A stretch of 64,000 bases of DNA from an uncultured bacterium (lineage in GTDB: Bacteria > Cyanobacteriota > Vampirovibrionia > Gastranaerophilales > Gastranaerophilaceae). Both the position numbers and the translations under genes were made by a program. The stretch covers positions 1-64,000 of the forward strand of contig CASEDF010000004.1 of assembly GCA_949286705.1 (NCBI GenBank), given 5' to 3'. The stretch's first letter is position 1. Every line of letters begins with the position of its first letter. Under the pieces are notes generated by a model that was given only the letters and a program-made list of their open reading frames with translations, searched no databases and was not told where the DNA came from. This document shows positions 35,322 through 42,104 of this stretch, one piece after another.

Positions 35322-37127
35322 ATGGAAAAAAACGAATCAACACTTGGTGTTTTAAGACACTCAACATCACACATCATGGCGCAGGCCGTACAAAAGTTGT
35401 TTCCCGAAGCAAAGTTAGCTATCGGACCTTCAACTGATACGGGATTTTATTATGACTTTGATTTAACCGACGGGCATGCCTTCACTCAGGAAGACCTCGT
35501 TAAAATCGAAGAAGAAATGAAAAACATAGTAAAACAAAACCTGACTTTTGAAAAACACTATGTCGAAGATGTGGACGCTCAAATTGAAGAATTCAAAAAA
35601 GAAGGTGAAATTTACAAGGCAGAACTCCTTGAAGAACACAGAAACGACAATCCGACCTTGTATTTGACAAAAGATAAAGACGGAAATGTCTTATTCAATG
35701 ATCTTTGCGCAGGTCCTCACCTTCCCAATACAAGTTATATAAAGCCGAATGCAATTAAATTATTAAAAGTTGCAGGCGCTTACTGGAGAGGCAACGAAAA
35801 AAACAAAATGCTTCAAAGAATTTATGCAACCGCATTCTGGACAAAAGAAGATTTAGCGGATTATCTGAATTTTCTTGAAGAAGCAGAAAAGCGCGACCAC
35901 AGAAAATTAGGCGCAAAACTTGATTTATTCTCAACCAGAGATGAACTTGGCGGCGGGCTTGTTCTGTGGCATCCGAACCTTGCGGTTGTAAGGGAAGAAA
36001 TTGAAAATTACTGGAGAACCGAACACAGAAAACGCGGTTATGTAATCGTGAACACCCCGCATATCGCAAAATCAAAACTCTGGGAAATTTCAGGTCACGC
36101 TGACCATTACAGAGAAAACATGTTCTTTATCCAGAAAGACGAAGACAGCGACGATCAATTTATCCTGAAGCCGATGAACTGCCCGTTCCATATTTTGATT
36201 TATCAGGCAAACAGATATTCATACCGTTCGCTGCCTTTGAGAATGGCTGAACTCGGTACGGTTTACAGAAAAGAAAAATCAGGAGCATTATCAGGATTGA
36301 CCCGTGTACAAGGCTTCACTCAAGATGATGCGCATATTTTCTGTACGCCGGAACAGCTTGTTGACGAAATCAACGAAATTATTGATTTTGTTGCGGATAC
36401 AATGGCAATATTCAAAATGGATTTTGAAGTCGAACTTTCAACCCGCCCCGAAAGCTACGTCGGCGAAATCGAGAACTGGAACAGAGCTGAAGCAGGTTTG
36501 AAAGAAGCTATGGACAGACGCGGTATGAAATACGAAATCAACGAAGGCGACGGCGCCTTCTACGGTCCGAAAATCGACTTTAAGGTAAAAGACGCTATAG
36601 GCAGAACATGGCAATGCGCTACAATTCAATTAGACTTCAACCTGCCGGAACGTTTTGACATAAAATATCAGGACAAAGACGGTTCAATGAAAACACCGGT
36701 TATGCTCCACCGTGTAATTTTCGGCTCTATGGAACGTTTCCACGGAATCTTAATTGAGCATTATGCAGGCGCTTTCCCCACATGGCTTGCGCCGACTCAG
36801 GTGGCAATTGTTCCTATTTCAAACGAAAAACACGTTGATTTCGCGGAAAAAGTCTACAAAAAAATGCGCAATGCGGGAATAAGAGTAAAACTCGACGACC
36901 GCTCAGAAAGCATGAATTATAAAATCAGAGAAAGCCTGCAGGATAAGAAAATTCCTTATGTCGTTGTAATCGGCGATAAAGAAATTGAATCAAATGCTCT
37001 TGCAGTCCGCGCACGCGGTATCGGACAGGTCGGAACGCTCGGTGTGGATGAATTCATCAATAAGGTTAAAGATGAAATAGAATCCAGATCCTCCGAATCG
37101 TTCGCTAAAGAACTTGTTAAAGCATAA
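35322..37127 (+). CDS. thrS: Threonine-tRNA ligase without TGS domain
   Basis: ThrRS charges tRNA-Thr. The 601 residues begin directly with the editing domain (RHSTSHIMAQAVQ at 12; second editing site CAGPHL at about 128), followed by the class II catalytic core (motif 2 YRKEKSGALSGLTRVQGFTQDD, zinc ligands in KPMNCPFH, motif 3 with HRVIFGSMERF) and an anticodon-binding domain (from about 490). The roughly 60-residue N-terminal TGS domain of most bacterial ThrRS is missing, as in cyanobacteria. An in-frame stop lies about 18 codons upstream and the intervening codons do not encode TGS. GAAAGGA precedes the ATG. The leader of about 100 nt after a TAAAAT box contains a GC-rich hairpin (35232-35252). 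Confidence 0.96.
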   Translation: MEKNESTLGVLRHSTSHIMAQAVQKLFPEAKLAIGPSTDTGFYYDFDLTDGHAFTQEDLVKIEEEMKNIVKQNLTFEKHYVEDVDAQIEEFKKEGEIYKAELLEEHRNDNPTLYLTKDKDGNVLFNDLCAGPHLPNTSYIKPNAIKLLKVAGAYWRGNEKNKMLQRIYATAFWTKEDLADYLNFLEEAEKRDHRKLGAKLDLFSTRDELGGGLVLWHPNLAVVREEIENYWRTEHRKRGYVIVNTPHIAKSKLWEISGHADHYRENMFFIQKDEDSDDQFILKPMNCPFHILIYQANRYSYRSLPLRMAELGTVYRKEKSGALSGLTRVQGFTQDDAHIFCTPEQLVDEINEIIDFVADTMAIFKMDFEVELSTRPESYVGEIENWNRAEAGLKEAMDRRGMKYEINEGDGAFYGPKIDFKVKDAIGRTWQCATIQLDFNLPERFDIKYQDKDGSMKTPVMLHRVIFGSMERFHGILIEHYAGAFPTWLAPTQVAIVPISNEKHVDFAEKVYKKMRNAGIRVKLDDRSESMNYKIRESLQDKKIPYVVVIGDKEIESNALAVRARGIGQVGTLGVDEFINKVKDEIESRSSESFAKELVKA

Positions 37128-37128
37128 A

Positions 37129-37162
37129 AAATAAGCAGGCTTAATGCCTGCTTATTTTTTTT
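37129..37162 (+). terminator. Terminator after thrS
   Basis: AATAAGCAGGC / GCCTGCTTATT form an 11-bp stem with a TTAAT loop, followed by a run of T. It follows the thrS stop by a few bases and overlaps the 3' end of the convergent XRE gene, so it can act in both directions. Confidence 0.9.
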
Positions 37163-37479
37163 AATAACAAAATATTTGTAAAATCTAAAATCAGTTTTAA
37201 ATTCTCCAACGGACAAACTTTTATCTTTTCCGTTAATTCTTCGAGAATCTCATCCCTGTCTTTATATTCCGAATAGTCAAACAGCTGCCCGATGTCCGCA
37301 TGCAAAACCTCTACAATTTTTTCTATGGTCTTTAATGACGGAGAGGCAAGCCCTGTTTCAATTCTACTCAAATATTTAGGATCAACGTCAATTTTTTCTG
37401 CAAGTTCAATCTGTGTATACCCTTTAGACTTTCTTATTTCCTTTATTTTACGACCGAGATATTTTGCTATAACACTCAT
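37141..37479 (-). CDS. XRE family HTH transcriptional regulator (112 aa)
   Basis: An N-terminal Cro/CI helix-turn-helix (about 10-65; YTQIELAEKIDVDPKYLSRIETGLASP) is followed by a helical tail of about 45 residues. The same layout is found in the regulators at 61138 and 62213, so these are paralogues. The ATG lies 6 nt after a TATAAT box with TTTATT 17 bp further upstream and no ribosome site: probably a leaderless message. Inside the spacer is the inverted repeat TTTTGT-TATGGG-ACAAAA (37492-37509), well placed for autorepression. Confidence 0.85.
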   Translation of the reverse strand: MSVIAKYLGRKIKEIRKSKGYTQIELAEKIDVDPKYLSRIETGLASPSLKTIEKIVEVLHADIGQLFDYSEYKDRDEILEELTEKIKVCPLENLKLILDFTNILLLKKISRH

Positions 37480-37485
37480 AAAGGT

Positions 37486-37514
37486 ATTATATTTTGTTAT
37501 GGGACAAAAATAAA
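37486..37514 (-). promoter_or_regulatory. Promoter and candidate operator of XRE gene
   Basis: Minus-strand TTTATT (37509-37514) and TATAAT (37486-37491) are 17 bp apart. The spacer is occupied by a 6-bp inverted repeat with a 6-bp centre (37492-37509). The start codon is 6 nt beyond the -10 box. Confidence 0.5.
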
Positions 37515-37533
37515 CTACTTATATTTAATAATA

Positions 37534-37562
37534 TAATATTATTTGTTATGCTAATAATATTA
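37534..37562. promoter_or_regulatory. Perfect 10-bp inverted repeat before glycosyltransferase
   Basis: TAATATTATT (37534-37543) and AATAATATTA (37553-37562) are perfect inverted copies around TGTTATGCT. TTTGTTATG, also present at 37493-37501, recurs at 37542-37550. The site sits between two divergent genes and about 24 bp upstream of the glycosyltransferase ATG; a repressor site is plausible. Confidence 0.35.
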
Positions 37563-37585
37563 AAAACAATCTTAGAGGTAGATAA

Positions 37586-38275
37586 ATGCATAATATTAAA
37601 ATCAGTATTATTGTTCCTATTTATAACAGCGAAAAATTTCTGAGCAGATGCCTGAACAGCATAGTCAATCAAACTCTGAAAGAAATTGAGATAATCTGCA
37701 TCAACGACGGTTCTACGGACAAATCCGGAGAGATTTTAAAAGAATATAACGACAATCGGATAAAAATAATAAACAAAGAAAACGGAGGACAATCTTCTGC
37801 CAGAAATATCGGAATTGACATTGCAAAAGGTGAATATATCGGGTTTGTAGACAGCGATGACTGGGTTGATTTGGATTTCTTTGAAAAACTTTACAGCGCC
37901 GCTAAAAAATATGACACTGATATTGCCGCAGGAGGAATTATAAGGTTGCACAAATTTAATAAAAAATATCAGCTTAAATTTGATAAGGAGATAATAGCAT
38001 CAGATTTTAGGGAAAAACTTTTAATCTGCGATGTCCCTGATAAATCCTATGTTTGGAATAAAATCTACAGACTTAATAAAATAAAACAATATAATTTGAA
38101 ATTTATTGAAGGCAAAATTTTTGAGGACGTAGTATTCACTCCTCAAGTGCTATATAACTTAAATACATTAGTGACAGTACCGGATATATACTATTATTAC
38201 TGGAGAAGATCAGGCTCTACGGTAATTCTTCGAAATAAGAAAGCCTATCTGGATGGATGTTGGGCTAAAAAATAA
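37586..38275 (+). CDS. Glycosyltransferase family 2, interrupted by in-frame stop
   Basis: The GT-A domain transfers a sugar from a nucleotide donor, probably to a surface polysaccharide. The 229 residues show VSII-type VPIYNSEKFLSRCLNS (10-25), NDGSTDKS (40-47), GGQSSARNIG (67-76) and the metal-binding DSD (89-91, in GFVDSDDW). Translation stops at TAA 38273-38275, but the same frame continues for 54 codons to 38440 with a sequence typical of the C terminus of these enzymes (see next entry). The core is complete, so a shortened enzyme may still work, or this is a young pseudogene. AGAGG lies 9 nt upstream of the ATG. AT content is higher than in neighbouring genes and no other polysaccharide gene is nearby, which hints at acquisition. 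Confidence 0.8.
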   Translation: MHNIKISIIVPIYNSEKFLSRCLNSIVNQTLKEIEIICINDGSTDKSGEILKEYNDNRIKIINKENGGQSSARNIGIDIAKGEYIGFVDSDDWVDLDFFEKLYSAAKKYDTDIAAGGIIRLHKFNKKYQLKFDKEIIASDFREKLLICDVPDKSYVWNKIYRLNKIKQYNLKFIEGKIFEDVVFTPQVLYNLNTLVTVPDIYYYYWRRSGSTVILRNKKAYLDGCWAKK

Positions 38276-38440
38276 GCCGAAAAATTTTTTGAAGAGCATA
38301 ATATTAATATTTCCGGCATAAAAACAACAACAAGATACAGACTTTTCGGGTTTTCAGTTTTTAAAGTATGTATAAAAGGAAATACTAAAACTTACAGACT
38401 ATTTAATATTATAAAATGGAATTCTAAAACGTCCTGTTAA
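38276..38440 (+). pseudogene. Detached C-terminal segment of the glycosyltransferase
   Basis: These 54 codons follow the TAA in the same frame and end in a second TAA at 38438-38440. They encode AEKFFEEHNINISG and RYRLFGFSVFKV, phrases common at the C terminus of family 2 glycosyltransferases. A single base change (for example CAA or GAA to TAA) would explain the split. The end overlaps the convergent gene at 38424 by 17 nt. There is no start codon or ribosome site for separate translation. Confidence 0.7.
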
Positions 38441-39218
38441 AATAATCTCTTATGCATTCGACCGCATAAAGGACTTTTTGTCTGGAAAATTCGTCTTTAT
38501 ATACATCTTGTTTTTCGTAGAATTTCAAATCATCGTCTAAAATTTTTAAATTTTCCTTTTTGGGTAATATTCTGAATTCTCTTGGCAGTTTATCCATATC
38601 TTCATGTGCATAAAGCGGGACTCTAAAAGTATCGTATAAAGAATTTACGGTTAGAGCGCGCGCCTCATCCGACTTATATAATCCCGAATCATTAACGTAA
38701 TCAATTTTACAAAGCAGGTCAGTCAAATTGTTCTGCGTTTTGAAAGGTAGTTTTGAAAAAACTTCCATGGGTTTTGTTGCATTTTCAAGCTCGTTTGCGG
38801 CAAACTCAAGAATTGCAAACCTTTCATTTTCAGGTCGGTTTGCCGTCAATGCAACCAGACGCTTGAACAATTTATTATCGGGGAGTTTACCCGAATCGCC
38901 TATCATTAAAAGTTCCTGCAAAATATATGGCTTATTTTCCGGTTGTGCGACATATTTAAGACTATTTACAATATCCTGAATGTCATTTTCCGCGAATCTT
39001 CTGCAGCGACCGTTTCTTGCTGATCGCAAAATATCAATACATTCATTTTCAATAAAATCGACCCCTTTTGCCAGAGAACCAAAATAAACATTCATACCTC
39101 TTGTATTGTATAAAGAAGTTTGAATACCTGATGGATAATCTTTTGTCTGCTGCGGTTTATTCTGCAGCTTTTTGTAATTAGCAAAACTTTTATCTAAATT
39201 AACCTGATTTACATACAT
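38424..39218 (-). CDS. Lineage-specific protein of unknown function (264 aa)
   Basis: The N terminus (MYVNQVNLDKSFANYKK) carries a short NVYFGSL motif (43-49) after a Gln/Lys-rich disordered start. The remaining 210 residues are mainly helical and polar, without signal peptide or membrane segment. Similar disordered N termini with an N-x-x-F-G motif are seen in the protein at 57598 and, in my recollection, in many Gastranaerophilales orphans. It has a divergent, terminator-isolated position. No function can be assigned. Confidence 0.7.
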   Translation of the reverse strand: MYVNQVNLDKSFANYKKLQNKPQQTKDYPSGIQTSLYNTRGMNVYFGSLAKGVDFIENECIDILRSARNGRCRRFAENDIQDIVNSLKYVAQPENKPYILQELLMIGDSGKLPDNKLFKRLVALTANRPENERFAILEFAANELENATKPMEVFSKLPFKTQNNLTDLLCKIDYVNDSGLYKSDEARALTVNSLYDTFRVPLYAHEDMDKLPREFRILPKKENLKILDDDLKFYEKQDVYKDEFSRQKVLYAVECIRDYFNRTF

Positions 39219-39232
39219 ACTTTTACACCTTA

Positions 39233-39277
39233 TAAAAAGTTCTTCCCGAATTTATAAAACACAGGAAGAACTTTTAT
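39233..39277 (-). terminator. Terminator of the flavodiiron gene
   Basis: A perfect 12-bp stem AAAAGTTCTTCC / GGAAGAACTTTT (39235-39246 and 39264-39275) with a 17-nt loop is followed on the minus strand by TTTTTATA, 21 bp after the stop codon of the flavodiiron protein. Confidence 0.82.
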
Positions 39278-39297
39278 TGACCTTATGTTACAAAATA

Positions 39298-40467
39298 TTA
39301 ACTATGCTTTTCAATAATTGTCTTAGCCATCTCATCAAGCTTTTGGAAAGTATCTTCTTTAGCTTTACCCTTAATCAAAATCGGCTCAATAAGTTCGACT
39401 TTCAAGTTTGACATCATATTTGTCAATTTGCCGACCAGATCGCCGCCCCAGCCGTAAGAACCGATAATTGTTGCATATTTAGCTTTTGGGTTAAGGATAT
39501 TAACCAGATATGCCGCATTTGCAGCCGCCGGATGCGGGGAACAAAGCACCATAGAGGCTCCCAGAACGATTGTTTTTGCATCCACAAGCGCCATTGCCAG
39601 ATCTCCAAGATCATCGGACACAATATCGTGCTTAAGTGTCTGAATTCCAGCCGCATTAAGTTTATCCGCAAGATAGTTAATCATTTGCTCTACACTGCCG
39701 TACATTGAAACGTAAGGCAATACAACAAGATTTTTTGCCTCATCTCCTGACCAATCTTCGTATAAATCAAGTATGAATTTCGGATTTTTATAAATCGGAC
39801 CGTGGCTCGGCAAAATCATCTCAGGATTCAATTCTCTGACCTGTTTTGTATATTTCTGGCACATTTTTCTGAAAGGCATCATAATTTCCGCGTAATAACG
39901 TTTTGCGGAATGTTCAAGCTCTTTGCTGTCATCCGCGAAAATATCGTCAAACGTATAATGCGCGCCCAAAAAGTCACATGTACAAAGAAGATTATCTTCA
40001 ACAATGTACGTAAACATGGTATCCGGCCAGTGAACCCCCGGTGCCATAAAGAATTTCAGGGTTTTGTCACCGAGAGAAAGCTCCTCATCGTTTTTGATAA
40101 CCTGAATTCTGTCTTCCGGGATCAAAAGCATTTCCATTATGTTGTTTTTGCAAAACTGATTAGTTACAATTACAGCTTCGGGATATTTTTTAATCAATTC
40201 GGGCAAAGTTCCCGTGTGATCCTGCTCGCCATGATTTGCAATAATATAATCGACTTTAGCGATGTTATTTTCGTCAAGATTTTTCAAATATTCTCCGGAT
40301 TTGGGCGGGTACATTGTATCAATAAGTGCAATTTTTTCCGAACCTTTTACAAGATACGAATTATAACTTGTCCCCTGTTCAAGCGGAATAAGTTCATCAA
40401 AAATCTTGCGTTCTCTGTCGTTTAGCCCGCAGTAAAAAACATTATTTTTAATTTCACGGAATTTCAT
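39298..40467 (-). CDS. A-type flavoprotein (flavodiiron protein, FprA-like)
   Basis: Flavodiiron proteins reduce O2 to water (or NO to N2O) with electrons from rubredoxin. The 389 residues have a metallo-beta-lactamase-like domain with diiron ligands in HGEQDH (79-84), H148-type ligand in GVHWPD, D in CDFLGAH and H in SHGPIY, followed by a flavodoxin domain (from about 250; PYVSMYGSVEQM, GASMVLCSPHP, GSYGWGGD). No extra rubredoxin domain is fused. It lies downstream of perR, rubredoxin and rubrerythrin and completes an O2/peroxide detoxification cluster. Confidence 0.93.
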   Translation of the reverse strand: MKFREIKNNVFYCGLNDRERKIFDELIPLEQGTSYNSYLVKGSEKIALIDTMYPPKSGEYLKNLDENNIAKVDYIIANHGEQDHTGTLPELIKKYPEAVIVTNQFCKNNIMEMLLIPEDRIQVIKNDEELSLGDKTLKFFMAPGVHWPDTMFTYIVEDNLLCTCDFLGAHYTFDDIFADDSKELEHSAKRYYAEIMMPFRKMCQKYTKQVRELNPEMILPSHGPIYKNPKFILDLYEDWSGDEAKNLVVLPYVSMYGSVEQMINYLADKLNAAGIQTLKHDIVSDDLGDLAMALVDAKTIVLGASMVLCSPHPAAANAAYLVNILNPKAKYATIIGSYGWGGDLVGKLTNMMSNLKVELIEPILIKGKAKEDTFQKLDEMAKTIIEKHS

Positions 40468-40499
40468 TGTTTCTCCTTTATCATATAACGGTTTGAGAA

Positions 40500-40531
40500 A
40501 ATTCGCAAAGCCCGTCGGGGCTAAGCGAATT
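40500..40531 (-). terminator. Hairpin between rubrerythrin and flavodiiron genes
   Basis: AATTCGC-AA-AGCCC-GTCG-GGGCT-AA-GCGAATT is a 12-bp stem with a symmetrical AA/AA internal loop, followed on the minus strand by TTTTCTC. It could be a partial terminator or mRNA stabiliser setting different levels of the two proteins. Confidence 0.6.
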
Positions 40532-40536
40532 AGGTA

Positions 40537-41076
40537 TTAATAATTTTTTGCTTTCATAAAGAAATAAGCTTTGGGGTGTTTGCACACAGGACACAATTCC
40601 GGAGCATTTTCACCTTCAAATACATGCCCGCAGTTTGCGCATTCCCATACGACTTTATCGGGTTTATTGAAAACTGCATTGTTTTTAACGTTTTCCAGCA
40701 GCTTTCTGTAACGTTCTTCGTGCTCTTTTTCAATTTTGCCGACCATTTCAAAAAGAACCGCAAGTTCCGTAAAGCCCTCTTCTTTAGCCTCTCTGGCAAA
40801 CTGAGCATACATTTCCGTCCACTCGTAATTTTCGCCGTTTGCGGCATCTTCAAGCGCCTTCAAAGTTTCCGGCACTTTGCCGTCGTGCAAATATTTGAAC
40901 CAGATTTTTGCATGTTCTTTTTCGTTATTGGCGGTTTCTTCAAATATTTTGCTTATCTGCACAAAACCTTCTTTTTTAGCCTGAGATGCGTAATAAGTAT
41001 ATTTGTTTCTGGCCTGAGATTCACCGGAAAATGCTGCCAGCAGATTTTTTTCCGTCTTTGTTCCTTTTAAATCCAT
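40537..41076 (-). CDS. rbr: Rubrerythrin
   Basis: Rubrerythrin is a cytoplasmic peroxidase of anaerobes. The 179 residues form a four-helix diiron domain ([15 protein letters not shown] at 15-29, [14 protein letters not shown] at 46-59, [18 protein letters not shown] at about 126) and a C-terminal rubredoxin-like Fe(SCys)4 site (CANCGHVF at about 145 and CPVCKHP). It follows the rubredoxin gene after 3 bp, matching its electron donor. Expression is probably under PerR control via the upstream box. Confidence 0.96.
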   Translation of the reverse strand: MDLKGTKTEKNLLAAFSGESQARNKYTYYASQAKKEGFVQISKIFEETANNEKEHAKIWFKYLHDGKVPETLKALEDAANGENYEWTEMYAQFAREAKEEGFTELAVLFEMVGKIEKEHEERYRKLLENVKNNAVFNKPDKVVWECANCGHVFEGENAPELCPVCKHPKAYFFMKAKNY

Positions 41077-41079
41077 ATT

Positions 41080-41235
41080 TTACTCCTGAACATTTTCTTT
41101 TAATTCTTCAAACATTTCTTTAGGCATAGCACATAAAGGGCATGTCCAGTCATCCGGAAGCTTTTTAAAAGGTACTCCGTCATTTTCCGCCGGATCATAA
41201 ACATAACCGCAAACCGTGCATACATACTTTTCCAT
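41080..41235 (-). CDS. Rubredoxin
   Basis: This 51-residue protein carries one iron on four cysteines and delivers electrons to rubrerythrin and flavodiiron proteins. Both cysteine pairs are visible: [10 protein letters not shown] (6-15) and CPLCAMPK (32-39), with the aromatic core W30 before TCPLC. GGAGAGAAATT precedes the ATG at 41235, and the stop is 3 bp before the rubrerythrin start. The protein is short and easily missed in gene calling. Confidence 0.95.
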   Translation of the reverse strand: MEKYVCTVCGYVYDPAENDGVPFKKLPDDWTCPLCAMPKEMFEELKENVQE

Positions 41236-41249
41236 AATTTCTCTCCTTT

Positions 41250-41624
41250 TTATTCCTGACAGTCTTTACACAAACCCTTGAAAACTATTTCATGACCTGT
41301 TATTCTAAAGCCTGTTTCTTCCTCTGTTTTTTTAACGACGTCCTCAGCCACATTTGACGTCACATCATACACTCTGCCGCATTTTTCACATATAAAATGA
41401 TAATGCAAATGCGTATTATGATCAAAATGCGACGACATTTCAAGTCCGTCGATTTTTTTAATTATCCCTGCTTCCGCAAGCTGGCTTAAGTTTCTGTACA
41501 AAGTCGCCTTGCTTACCTGCGGATATTCAATCTGAATTATTGAATACAACTGTTCGGCAGTCGGATGTATTACATTTTCCTTTAACGCATCCAGTACAAC
41601 TTCTCTTTGTTTTGAATAATTCAT
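41250..41624 (-). CDS. perR: Fur family peroxide-responsive regulator PerR
   Basis: A metal-dependent repressor of peroxide defence. The 124 residues include a winged helix (about 1-70), structural zinc Cys C79, C82, C119, C122, and regulatory metal ligands H20, D68, H74, H76 and D87. Asp at the D87 position (CGRVYDV) is typical of PerR, whereas Fur has Glu there, so PerR is favoured; the gene set it heads (rubredoxin, rubrerythrin, flavodiiron) agrees. A Fur/PerR box covers its own -10 region, giving autoregulation of the whole cluster. Fe uptake regulation cannot be excluded. Confidence 0.9.
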   Translation of the reverse strand: MNYSKQREVVLDALKENVIHPTAEQLYSIIQIEYPQVSKATLYRNLSQLAEAGIIKKIDGLEMSSHFDHNTHLHYHFICEKCGRVYDVTSNVAEDVVKKTEEETGFRITGHEIVFKGLCKDCQE

Positions 41625-41640
41625 ACTTTATACCTCAACT

Positions 41641-41655
41641 TGATAATCATTCTCA
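41641..41655. promoter_or_regulatory. Fur/PerR box upstream of perR
   Basis: TGATAAT-C-ATTCTCA is a 7-1-7 inverted repeat with one mismatched pair, the typical Fur-family operator. It lies 17-31 nt upstream of the perR ATG and immediately downstream of, and touching, the -10 box. Confidence 0.75.
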
Positions 41656-41683
41656 TTTTAAACCAAATTAATCAGCAAGTCAA
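41655..41683 (-). promoter_or_regulatory. Promoter of the perR cluster
   Basis: Minus-strand TTGACT (41678-41683) and TAAAAT (41655-41660) are exactly 17 bp apart. The Fur/PerR box abuts the -10 element and covers the expected transcription start, so repressor binding would block initiation. Confidence 0.75.
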
Positions 41684-41758
41684 TTCAAAAGTTAATTTCA
41701 TCTTAATATAAATACAAAAAAATGGCAATTTTTTATATCATTTTGTTTTAATGAAACT

Positions 41759-42043
41759 ATGGAAGTGGTAGTGAAAGAAAATATCGCGAATAAACCGATG
41801 CACAATCCGCCATATGTTCTGGGGGTAATTCAGGCACCGGATTATCATCTTGAGCCGGAATTATATTCACATTTCAAGGCAACAAAAGAATTTAATCAAA
41901 TTTCAAGCGATATTTTTGAAAAAAAACAAAAAGAAAAACCCGCGGACAGGAAAAAAACTCCAATCGGAGTATGGTGTACATTTGGGGCTGCCGCACTTTT
42001 TGTGCTTTATAAAATAATCAAAACTGCCGTGTTTAAAAAATAA
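41759..42043 (+). CDS. Small protein with C-terminal membrane helix (94 aa)
   Basis: The first 70 residues are polar, with the phrase PPYVLGVIQAPDYHLEPEL, and are followed by a basic segment (KKQKEKPADRKKT) and one hydrophobic helix (about 70-87, VWCTFGAAALFVLYKII). It could be tail-anchored. No ribosome site is seen before the ATG; the GTG four codons in is an alternative. It is read divergently from perR. No family is recognised. Confidence 0.6.
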   Translation: MEVVVKENIANKPMHNPPYVLGVIQAPDYHLEPELYSHFKATKEFNQISSDIFEKKQKEKPADRKKTPIGVWCTFGAAALFVLYKIIKTAVFKK

Positions 42044-42104
42044 CCCCCTGAACACTTTTCTTATAATATATTTTATAGTAATATTTTATTAAAAAGGGGT
42101 TATT

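Noticed and set aside
38273-38275. Recoding of TAA as an amino acid
   Set aside because: TAA is used as a normal stop codon throughout the window (for example trkA, secD, thrS) and no recoding structure is seen, so a nonsense mutation is simpler.
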